Shown here piece by piece: positions 1 through 5,142 of a stretch of DNA of 6,154 bases. Source of the stretch: Methanothrix harundinacea. Its GTDB lineage: Archaea > Halobacteriota > Methanosarcinia > Methanotrichales > Methanotrichaceae. Each line of letters begins with the position of its first letter. The stretch's first letter is position 1. A program made the translations under genes and the position numbers. Under the pieces are notes generated by a model. That model saw nothing but the letters and a program-made list of their open reading frames with translations. It searched no databases and was not told the origin of the DNA. The stretch is from positions 1 through 6,154 of the forward strand of contig DAQG01000022.1 of NCBI GenBank assembly GCA_002502785.1. The letters run 5' to 3'.

Positions 1-898
1 CACATTCGGCACGCTGCCTCTTACTGTCTTTGGCTCCTAGAACGCCCAAGACTTCCTCGTAATCATCGCCTAAAGCAAGTTCTGGCACAAGGAGATACCT
101 AAAGCCATAGAATCCAAAATCCAAATTCTCCTCTACGTACTTCTTCCCTAGCTCCAGCCGGGTGGCACAATTGAAGCAAACTGGGGTATTCTTCCAGGAG
201 TCAGAGGCTTCGAATCCACCAGCGATAAATCCCGGCTTATCGAAGGTGTGGAATGCCCAGGGGATTGCAAAGCCGTATACTTCATCTTTTTTCTGCTTGC
301 AGACAGAACATACTGCGTCTCTTCCCCGCGATTCTCCTTGAGATTTCTTAAAGAAATACTTGTCCTTCCCCATCCGAAGCAAAATTTTCTTAAAAATTGG
401 ACATACATCAAGATAATAATAGTCCTCATCATTTTCGAACCCCAAAGTGATAATGGCGTTAACCTTGGAATCCTTTTGTGGGTATTTCTCTTGTAATTCT
501 GCTAAAATTTTATCACTCTGATCTTTTATTGCGATTTTCATCTTTTTGAGGGTGTCTTTTTCGTCTTCTGAAAGATCATAGCTATCATAATTCTCAAACC
601 ATTTTATAAATCTATTCTGGAATGTCTTCTCTAAATTGCCAGCCAATTTACTCGTTGGCGTCGCATCAGTGCCATTTGGAGCGCCTTTTTTATACAAATA
701 CATACTAAAGTCAGTTTTAATGTCGTCTAGTATTACACGGCTAAAAGAATATTCACCTTCATTTTCCCTTAATAATACTACTAATACAGATTTATATCGT
801 CCATTGCTATTGGGATTCTCTAAGTAAGTAGAAAGTGAGTCAACCCCACCATTATTCTTTTGTACGAAGTCACCAATTTTACTAACAGCCTCAATCAC
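1..898 (-). CDS. cas8b: Cas8b (Csh1/TM1802 type), large subunit of type I-B Cascade, N-terminal part; 3' end lies outside the window
   Basis: About 299 codons are visible and stay open to the left edge. GTG at 898 is the first possible start because an in-frame TGA lies directly before it; a weak GGTGA sits 5 bases upstream. The N-terminus (VIEAVSKIGDFV) and overall layout match the Csh1/TM1802 family, which recognises the PAM and holds the Cascade complex on target DNA. Two cysteine knuckles typical of this family are visible: C196-x2-C199 and C240-x2-C243, probably one zinc site. The region between residues about 100 and 145 is rich in charged residues and probably helical. The start lies 14 bases after cas4, so it is very likely co-transcribed. 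The first two thirds are AT-rich (21 of 60 G+C at 601-660), while the left edge is closer to 55%. The subtype assignment rests on family resemblance and on the neighbouring genes. Confidence 0.82.
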   Translation of the reverse strand, partial: MIEAVSKIGDFVQKNNGGVDSLSTYLENPNSNGRYKSVLVVLLRENEGEYSFSRVILDDIKTDFSMYLYKKGAPNGTDATPTSKLAGNLEKTFQNRFIKWFENYDSYDLSEDEKDTLKKMKIAIKDQSDKILAELQEKYPQKDSKVNAIITLGFENDEDYYYLDVCPIFKKILLRMGKDKYFFKKSQGESRGRDAVCSVCKQKKDEVYGFAIPWAFHTFDKPGFIAGGFEASDSWKNTPVCFNCATRLELGKKYVEENLDFGFYGFRYLLVPELALGDDYEEVLGVLGAKDSKRQRAEC

Positions 899-912
899 TC
901 AAATCACCATCT

Positions 913-1575
913 TCAAACGCAAATATTCCTATACGTGCAGTCCACGCACCTGGCCTTCTGCTTCGTTCCCTCGGGATAATATCCCCTCTGAATTATCATA
1001 AGTATCTCGCGAACCATCTGTAGCGCTTTCTTATAATCTTTTTCCCTGAGAGCGATCTCCTCCACATGATGATTGCTCCTGGCGTAGCACACATATCCCC
1101 GATTCACATCAACGCCGTAATGCTCCTTAATCAGAAGGCCGTAAAGGGCCGCCTGGTACTTATGCGTCCTATAAACGGTCTTCTTCCACTCCGCAAACTT
1201 GTAGTCCATCGGCGCGGCGGTCCCGTCTTCCAGGAAGAGGACCTCATCCACCTCTCCCTTGAAGTGGTACTTCCGTGAGGTGAGGTAGACCGAGATCTCT
1301 TTTCTCGTGCAGTTGAGCCTCTTTCTCACGTAATCCCGGTTCACCTTCTCGCGGCTTTCGTGCAGCTCTCTGCCCTTCAAAACTTTATAGCGCCGCTCTT
1401 CTCTTTGGGGAATGCCCAGGCAGTGCATGAAGAATATGAACCGGGGACAGAATAGGTACTCCAGGGCATCGGAGACGGTGATGAAGATCTCCTCCTTCTC
1501 CCCCTTCTCCTCCTCGGGCGGCGAAATCTCGACCTTGGCCTCGACCTCGACCTTGGCCCCTGTCTCTGTCTCCAT
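913..1575 (-). CDS. cas4: Cas4, CRISPR adaptation nuclease (RecB-like, iron-sulfur)
   Basis: This 220-residue protein trims prespacers and helps set PAM and orientation before Cas1-Cas2 integration. All hallmarks of the PD-(D/E)XK Cas4 family are present: C43 in LFCPRF, and C210, C213 and C219 at the C-terminus, which together would bind a 4Fe-4S cluster; H72 in RELHE; D110 in GEVDEV; D124 and K126 in MDYK; and Q141 in KYQAALYG (the QhxxY motif). The length is normal apart from the first 30 residues, a lysine- and glutamate-rich extension before the conserved start of the fold (ITVSDALEYLFCP). The DNA encoding it contains a 12-base repeat. ATG at 1575 is the only ATG before C43 and is preceded by GGAGAGG almost without spacer, immediately after the cas2 stop. 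The gap to cas2 is 7 bases. Confidence 0.95.
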   Translation of the reverse strand: METETGAKVEVEAKVEISPPEEEKGEKEEIFITVSDALEYLFCPRFIFFMHCLGIPQREERRYKVLKGRELHESREKVNRDYVRKRLNCTRKEISVYLTSRKYHFKGEVDEVLFLEDGTAAPMDYKFAEWKKTVYRTHKYQAALYGLLIKEHYGVDVNRGYVCYARSNHHVEEIALREKDYKKALQMVREILMIIQRGYYPEGTKQKARCVDCTYRNICV

Positions 1576-1582
1576 CCTCTCC

Positions 1583-1870
1583 TCAGAATATCTTGGTGAT
1601 GGTCATTCCGCTCACAAGCTCCCGATCGAAGCCCTCGCCGATCAGCTTGATCTTATCGAAGCAGTCCTCGCACATGGGAAAGACGTAGACGGAGTCGGAC
1701 TCCTCGATGAGCGCCTCACACTCCAGGGCCAGGGAGTCGGACTCGTTCCGGTTGAGATCCCCCAGAAACGCGCTCTTCTGGACCCGGAAAAGGCCGTAGT
1801 TCTTGCAGATCTTCGCCACCCGGCTCCGAATCTTGTCGTCGGTTATATCGTATATCGTCCAAACCAGCAT
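1583..1870 (-). CDS. cas2: Cas2, CRISPR adaptation complex subunit
   Basis: This 95-residue protein has the usual Cas2 length. The N-terminal beta strand ends in the conserved acidic motif (MLVWTIYDI, Asp8), followed by the helix and the YGLFRVQKSAFLGDL segment typical of the ferredoxin-like Cas2 fold. A later VYVFPMCEDC strand corresponds to the conserved segment before the C-terminal tail. Cas2 dimers bridge two Cas1 dimers to form the integrase that inserts spacers into the CRISPR array. The start ATG has a well placed SD-like GAGGT (1876-1880) 5 bases upstream. The gene begins 21 bases after the end of cas1 and stops 7 bases before cas4, so the three are almost certainly one transcript. 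Confidence 0.95.
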   Translation of the reverse strand: MLVWTIYDITDDKIRSRVAKICKNYGLFRVQKSAFLGDLNRNESDSLALECEALIEESDSVYVFPMCEDCFDKIKLIGEGFDRELVSGMTITKIF

Positions 1871-1891
1871 CGGAAACCTCGATTTACTGAT

Positions 1892-2932
1892 TTACTCGCT
1901 ATCTTCCCATTCGTCTTCAGCTTCCAAAGCGTCTCGATCGAAGTCCTCCGGCAGCTCAGTCCCCGGCCGGATCAGAGAGTTGGCGATCCTGTGACACTCC
2001 ATCGTGATGGTGTTCCTCGCCTTCACGTTCCGCCCCCGATATAGGATCGGCACATCCAGGGCGCCGTTCACCGCCTCGATCAGCGCCGCCTTGCCGTCCT
2101 TGGAGAGGCCCAAACCCTGCTCCAGCGGCTCAAAGAACTCATCCTTTACCATCCGCCGGGTGAAGAGGTGGACGACGGCCTCATCGATGTAGGTCCGAAA
2201 TATCTCGATGATGTCGAAGACGAGAGACTTCTTGTTGTATGAATCGGTATGCAGAAATCCAACGTAAGGGTCCAGGCCCGCAATGATGCAACCCTTCTCC
2301 ACCAGCGAGTAGAGAACGCCATATCCATAGTTGAGCATGGAGTTGAACTCGTCTTTGACAGGGTTTCGGCTCCGTCCAGAAAACCTGTATCGCTCAGGCA
2401 TGGTCGAGGAGATGGCGCCGAAGTAGGACCTGGACGCCATTCCCTCCAACCCGAGCATTTTCTGACGCCTTCCTTCTATTGTGCCCCGCAGCCGTTTCAT
2501 CTGCTCTCGGGAGCGCTCAATCTCCTGGATGTAAATATCCAGATCGTCTTTCTTCTCCGGCCTCGCCTTCCTCAATCGGCTCAGCAGAGCTATCTGATTG
2601 TCAAACTTCTTTATGCCCCACTCCCTGGACAGGTTCAGCCCCTCTGATCCGTCATAGATCTCCAGCTGCCTTCTCCGGATCAGGGTAGTGCTACCAAGCT
2701 TCGGATGCCAAACCCTTCCATAAGGGTCCCCATGAGCATCAAGAAAAACGATGTCTATGTTGTTATCTACAGCCATCTTAATGGCATCTGTTGTGATATA
2801 TGCTGCCGTAGTAATCAAGACGCTGTTTATTTTGTTTGCCGCCACCTCAAAGCTTTTATCGTCCTTCTTTACCAAAAAACAGTTACCGCTTTTTCTTAAA
2901 TAGGAACCATATGTATTGATCACAAGCTGCAT
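1892..2932 (-). CDS. cas1: Cas1, CRISPR integrase/endonuclease
   Basis: This 346-residue protein is the catalytic subunit of spacer integration. The N-terminal beta domain (MQLVINTYGSYLRKSGN) is followed by the alpha-helical catalytic domain. The metal-binding residues can be placed as E163 in GLEGMASRSYF, H228 in LDPYVGFLHTD and D240 in SLVFDIIEIFR; the NYGYGVLYSLVE helix at 201-212 is also typical. I chose the ATG at 2932 because Cas1 homologues begin at this MQLVINTYG-like strand and a GAGGT lies upstream (2946-2950, spacer 13, rather long). The frame stays open to a TTG at 3127, and another ATG lies at 3004, but that extension is unlike Cas1 and crosses the promoter region. The C-terminal tail is very acidic (EDEWEDSE). 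The first 75 or so codons are AT-rich while the rest is GC-rich. It is the first gene of the operon. Confidence 0.95.
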   Translation of the reverse strand: MQLVINTYGSYLRKSGNCFLVKKDDKSFEVAANKINSVLITTAAYITTDAIKMAVDNNIDIVFLDAHGDPYGRVWHPKLGSTTLIRRRQLEIYDGSEGLNLSREWGIKKFDNQIALLSRLRKARPEKKDDLDIYIQEIERSREQMKRLRGTIEGRRQKMLGLEGMASRSYFGAISSTMPERYRFSGRSRNPVKDEFNSMLNYGYGVLYSLVEKGCIIAGLDPYVGFLHTDSYNKKSLVFDIIEIFRTYIDEAVVHLFTRRMVKDEFFEPLEQGLGLSKDGKAALIEAVNGALDVPILYRGRNVKARNTITMECHRIANSLIRPGTELPEDFDRDALEAEDEWEDSE

Positions 2933-2945
2933 CTTATTTATCACA

Positions 2946-2950
2946 ACCTC
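2946..2950 (-). promoter_or_regulatory. Possible ribosome binding site of cas1
   Basis: On the minus strand GAGGT lies 13 bases before the ATG at 2932. The core matches an archaeal SD, but the spacer is longer than the 5 bases seen before cas2, so its use is uncertain. It is the best SD-like match near any of the candidate cas1 starts. Confidence 0.4.
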
Positions 2951-2968
2951 AATATCCGAGAGCTTTAT

Positions 2969-2978
2969 TAAAATATAA
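2969..2978 (-). promoter_or_regulatory. Possible archaeal TATA box (box A) of the cas1-cas2-cas4-cas8b operon
   Basis: The minus strand reads TTATATTTTA here in an AT-rich run. About 25 bases downstream would place transcription start near 2949, just ahead of the cas1 ATG at 2932, giving a leader of about 16 bases. The position fits an archaeal promoter well, but the match is by eye and other AT-rich boxes exist nearby. Confidence 0.4.
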
Positions 2979-3034
2979 GCGTTTTGGTCTAGATTCCAGA
3001 ACATGTTTATTCTACTTAAAAATCCAATTTTTGA

Positions 3035-3054
3035 GTTCGAATATGTTCGAATAT
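3035..3054. repeat. Two tandem 10-base repeats containing the palindrome TTCGAA, upstream of the cas operon
   Basis: GTTCGAATAT occurs twice back to back (3035-3044 and 3045-3054). Each copy holds the self-complementary core TTCGAA, so the cores are exactly one helical turn apart on the same DNA face. The site lies about 60 bases upstream of the proposed TATA box of the cas operon and just beyond the end of the ftr-like remnant. This arrangement would suit a dimeric DNA-binding regulator, but function is inferred only from pattern and position. Confidence 0.5.
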
Positions 3055-3059
3055 ATTCC

Positions 3060-3359
3060 TCACCCCAGGATCTCGTGCAGGTCGAAGAGACATGCCCTGA
3101 GCCTCCCCTCGAAGTTTCCGACCGCAATCTCGAAGACGCCCGGAAACTTGCAGGCCGCCTCGATGACGGCGCCGACCGCCAGAACCACGATGCGAGTGGG
3201 AAAACCCGCGCCCCTCAGAACATTATCCCGCAGTCGTACGGGACGAGAACCTCCGCCCTCCCCCGGAGGATCAAGCGGGGGAACTCTCTCACCATGGCTG
3301 GCGGTGGACCTCCTGATGAAACCGCCCCACTTTCGCCCCCATCTTCTCCAATCCTGCAA
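3060..3359 (-). pseudogene. Remnant of a formylmethanofuran:tetrahydromethanopterin formyltransferase-like gene (C-terminal end)
   Basis: The last 39 codons (3062-3179) resemble the C-terminus of Ftr, the methanogenesis enzyme that moves a formyl group from methanofuran to tetrahydromethanopterin. Visible family features are a helix ending in IEAACKFPGV, the EIAVGNFEGRL segment matching the family's KISAGNxGGKLG-like pattern, and an LFDLHEIL ending like the LHEL/LHDL ending of Ftr. A full Ftr is close to 300 residues, but upstream of about 3200 this frame turns into proline- and glycine-rich sequence unlike the enzyme. Other minus frames there carry short protein-like pieces (3215-3295 begins MVREFPRLILRGRAEVLV), which suggests frameshifts or fusion of unrelated debris. 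The frame ends 127 bases upstream of cas1. Recognition is from memory of the family, not from a search. Confidence 0.5.
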
Positions 3360-3380
3360 GTCAGTTAAATGATAAACTGC

Positions 3381-3386
3381 TTATAG
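3381..3386 (+). promoter_or_regulatory. Possible TATA box of the DUF169 gene
   Basis: TTATAG lies about 25 bases before the ATG at 3408. With usual archaeal spacing, transcription would begin almost at the start codon. That fits the absence of a convincing SD and suggests a leaderless mRNA. The match is weak and made by eye. Confidence 0.3.
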
Positions 3387-3407
3387 CTAAAAGATATTTG
3401 AGCTTCT

Positions 3408-4187
3408 ATGGACATCGTACTCCGCGACCGGTTCACCGCATTATGGCAGAAGTACTTCCCAGGGGCTGAACTTCCCATAACACTGGAGTTCCGAAAAGAT
3501 TCTAGCGACGTGCAGAAGGTCCCGCCGCCGGGGGGCTGGAGCTGTCTCATCTGCCAGATCAACCGGGTCAGGAACGGGACGCCCCTCGTCTTCGATGCAA
3601 ATTCAATCGCCTGCCCGGGCGGACTCATGTTTGCAGGATATTCAACGAAGCGTCCGCCCGACTTCCGGTACTTCCTGTCTTACGGGAAATCGGGCAGCCT
3701 CGATGGGGAGCGGTACAAACAGACGCCAGAGATCGTCGATTCTTGGGAGAAGATGATCCCCGAATTCTCATCGGACGGAATGAATATGTACTTCACCCGG
3801 TGGGACCAGCTCACAGAGACGGACGATCCAGAGGTGGTGATCTTCTTCGCCCGTCCCGAGGCGCTCTCCGGCCTCTTCACCCTCGCCAACTTCGACCAGA
3901 GCGATCCGAACGGCGTCATCTGCCCCATGGGCGCAGGGTGCAGCTCCATCATCCTCTATCCGGTGCTAGAAGAGCAGAAGCAGAAGGACGAGCCGAAGGT
4001 CGTGCTGGGGATGTTCGATCCATCGGCCCGCCCTTGCGTGCCTCTCGACATCCTGACCATGGCGTTCCCGATGAAGAAGTTCGAGAAGGTGGTCGGGTAC
4101 ATGGAGGAGAGTTTCCTCACGACGAAGGCATGGGCGAGGGCGGAGAAGAAGATCGAGCGGAGTGGAGCGCTTTATCGGAAAGAGTAA
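3408..4187 (+). CDS. DUF169 family protein (COG2043), function unknown
   Basis: This 259-residue protein appears soluble, with no signal peptide or membrane segment. It resembles the archaeal and bacterial DUF169 family, which has no established biochemical role. Features typical of the family are a cysteine pair near the N-terminus (C46 and C49 in SCLICQ), the motif ACPGG around C69, a central VVIFFARPEAL strand, the cysteine motif CPMGAGC (C172, C178) and a late GMFDPSARP block with C210. The repeated cysteine and glycine motifs could bind a metal or cofactor, but that is speculation. The start at 3408 is the first ATG of the frame and lacks an SD. It is transcribed divergently from the cas operon, with the ftr-like remnant between them, so a functional link to CRISPR is not implied. 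The GC content resembles that of cas1 to cas4. Confidence 0.8.
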   Translation: MDIVLRDRFTALWQKYFPGAELPITLEFRKDSSDVQKVPPPGGWSCLICQINRVRNGTPLVFDANSIACPGGLMFAGYSTKRPPDFRYFLSYGKSGSLDGERYKQTPEIVDSWEKMIPEFSSDGMNMYFTRWDQLTETDDPEVVIFFARPEALSGLFTLANFDQSDPNGVICPMGAGCSSIILYPVLEEQKQKDEPKVVLGMFDPSARPCVPLDILTMAFPMKKFEKVVGYMEESFLTTKAWARAEKKIERSGALYRKE

Positions 4188-4229
4188 AAGAACGGGGAGA
4201 ACGGGGGCCGAAGTCTCACGATTGCGCAA

Positions 4230-4354
4230 TCAAAATTATCCGAATTTTTGATGGTGCTAATGTACTATCATATGAGCTGTACGATGGCGATTTCGAGGGA
4301 TTGCAACAAAAAGAAATGAACCAGCTTCGAAGGGACTTGTTGACTCTTCGGTAA
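4230..4354 (+). pseudogene. Short protein-like remnant downstream of the DUF169 gene
   Basis: A frame ending in TAA at 4352-4354 encodes about 40 residues that read like real protein (IKIIRIFDGANVLSYELYDG, then FEGLQQKEMNQLRRDLL). There is no plausible start codon or SD at its left end: the same frame simply continues leftwards through the DUF169 gene as an out-of-frame shadow. The AT-richer codons contrast with the GC-rich DUF169 gene, so it may be the surviving 3' end of a gene whose front was lost. I do not recognise the family. A chance open frame is possible. Confidence 0.3.
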
Positions 4355-4362
4355 AATAGTGA

Positions 4363-4384
4363 GCGAGGGTCACTCGACCCTCGC
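4363..4384. terminator. Perfect 9-bp hairpin with 4-base loop, possible terminator or 3' mRNA structure
   Basis: GCGAGGGTC (4363-4371) and GACCCTCGC (4376-4384) are exact inverted repeats around the loop ACTC. The stem is GC-rich (7 of 9 pairs G:C). It contains the stop codon of the small minus-strand ORF and lies 8 bases after the plus-strand remnant. No long U run follows on either strand, so classical intrinsic termination is uncertain. Its symmetry would let it serve converging transcripts. Confidence 0.5.
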
Positions 4385-4522
4385 CCTCCGTCGTTTTCTC
4401 TCTTCGTTCAGGATAGCCGCTGCCTCTTCATGGGTCATTCCCATGACTCGGGCCCTTTCCGGAGATGTCCGGAGGGCTCGTCTGGCCATCCACAGTTGGT
4501 GTTCTCTGGAGGTATTCTCCAT
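4370..4522 (-). CDS. Small hypothetical protein, 50 residues
   Basis: The ATG at 4522 is preceded by a strong SD (GAGGTGA, 4528-4534) with a 5-base spacer, the best translation signal in the right half of the window. The frame is open further upstream to a GTG at 4573, but the SD decides the start. The product is highly charged and probably helical, with many Arg and Glu residues, a central MTHEEAAAILNEE segment and a basic RKRRRARVE end. This suits a small nucleic-acid-binding or antitoxin-like protein, but no family is recognised and no partner toxin is evident. The stop codon lies in the hairpin at 4363-4384. Codon use and GC content resemble the cas1 to cas4 region. Confidence 0.45.
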   Translation of the reverse strand: MENTSREHQLWMARRALRTSPERARVMGMTHEEAAAILNEERKRRRARVE

Positions 4523-4527
4523 CGTCG

Positions 4528-4534
4528 TCACCTC
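4528..4534 (-). promoter_or_regulatory. Ribosome binding site of the 50-residue ORF
   Basis: GAGGTGA on the minus strand, complementary to the 3' end of archaeal 16S rRNA, lies 5 bases before the ATG at 4522. It favours this ATG over the upstream in-frame GTG at 4573. Confidence 0.5.
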
Positions 4535-4586
4535 AGGTTGCCGAAAGCCACAGGACAGAACCGTCGAAGCCACTCGATTAAAGATA

Positions 4587-4736
4587 CTAGATGAGACATT
4601 TGGAACAGTCTGTTAGAAGTCGATGCCCCGCGAACTCAAATATTTCAGAACAACATTCTTCGTCCGTGGCCACATAAACCTTACGGAGATAGTCGACCGT
4701 CACGCCGCCATCTTCCGCAGAGTCCTTTCCTTCCAT
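4587..4736 (-). CDS. Small hypothetical ORF, 49 residues, possibly the end of a broken gene
   Basis: From ATG 4736 the frame encodes an acidic, protein-like sequence (VTVDYLRKVYVATDEE near the middle, FEFAGHRLL near the end) with four cysteines in its second half. There is no SD before the ATG. The frame stays open upstream to a TAG near 4825 and reads plausibly there (GAEVSFLAPKFTCVLIRPG), but without a start codon. An overlapping minus-strand frame (4790-4897, beginning MQNCHHLREG) ends as this one begins, so the two may be halves of one frameshifted gene. It lies in the same direction as the 50-residue ORF, 64 bases upstream of it. No family is recognised. Confidence 0.3.
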   Translation of the reverse strand: MEGKDSAEDGGVTVDYLRKVYVATDEECCSEIFEFAGHRLLTDCSKCLI

Positions 4737-4897
4737 TTTGGGAGAACCCGGCCTGATCAGGACACAGGTAAACTTTGGTGCGAGGAAACTTACCTCTGCA
4801 CCTGAGTGGCTTCGACCGACTCCAAATTGTCTCTAACTAAGACCGTGTTGAGATGGTCGGGCCGAGGACCTTCTCGTAGATGGTGGCAGTTCTGCAT

Positions 4898-5142
4898 TAT
4901 ATCAAAGGAGGATTTCGAAAAATCCCCTCTAAATCCCAAAATAAATCCTCAAACACAAATGTTCCGATTTCTGCATGAAACGGAACTTCGACCTGAGAGC
5001 CACCTAACTAGCCAGACTTCCTCATACCTAGCGTTTCATCAGATAATGCCTGATCTCTGTTCCGTGCATCTAATCTTCCTCCCCCCGAAGGTAAGGTTCC
5101 TGAGCCATAAACTTCTCTATCACACGGTGGTATTAAGAACGA
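4898..5142. other. Stretch without a convincing gene
   Basis: About 245 bases hold only frames that are short or lack start signals. A plus-strand frame crossing the stretch (4806-5237) begins at a GTG without SD and has a composition unlike its neighbours, so it is not called. The only structure seen is the small inverted repeat and repeated AAATCC motifs near 4910-4949. Confidence 0.5.
4910..4949. repeat. Inverted repeat GGATTT-CGAA-AAATCC followed by spaced AAATCC copies
   Basis: GGATTT (4910-4915) and AAATCC (4920-4925) form a perfect 6-bp inverted repeat around CGAA. Further AAATCC copies follow at 4931-4936 and 4943-4948, so the three direct copies are 11 and 12 bases apart, close to one helical turn. 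This could be a cluster of protein binding sites in an intergenic region, but the motif is short and AT-rich, so chance is possible. Confidence 0.3.

Noticed and set aside
148..496. Frames of 94 (minus) and 82 (plus) codons in the cas8b region
   Set aside because: They lie in other frames across the cas8b reading frame, which carries both zinc-knuckle motifs and remains open to the left edge.
1879..1896. GATTTACT repeated at the cas1-cas2 junction
   Set aside because: The copies are only eight bases long and lie across the cas1 stop codon; nothing supports a functional role.
1412..2044. Long plus-strand open frame of 210 codons opposite cas4, cas2 and cas1
   Set aside because: It is a shadow of well supported minus-strand cas genes in GC-rich DNA and shows no recognisable domain.
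2933..3127. N-terminal extension of Cas1 up to a TTG at 3127 or an ATG at 3004
   Set aside because: The extra residues do not resemble Cas1, and the segment covers the AT-rich promoter region, the TTCGAA repeats and the ftr-like remnant.
3003..3372. Two plus-strand frames of 113 and 121 codons between cas1 and the DUF169 gene
   Set aside because: Low-complexity Pro/Ser/Arg content, no SD, and they lie opposite the ftr-like segment.
3743..4229. Open frames overlapping the DUF169 gene on both strands
   Set aside because: They are rich in Arg, Pro and Gly, as expected of out-of-frame GC-rich DNA, while the DUF169 frame shows conserved motifs. Only the tail after 4230 was kept, as a possible remnant.
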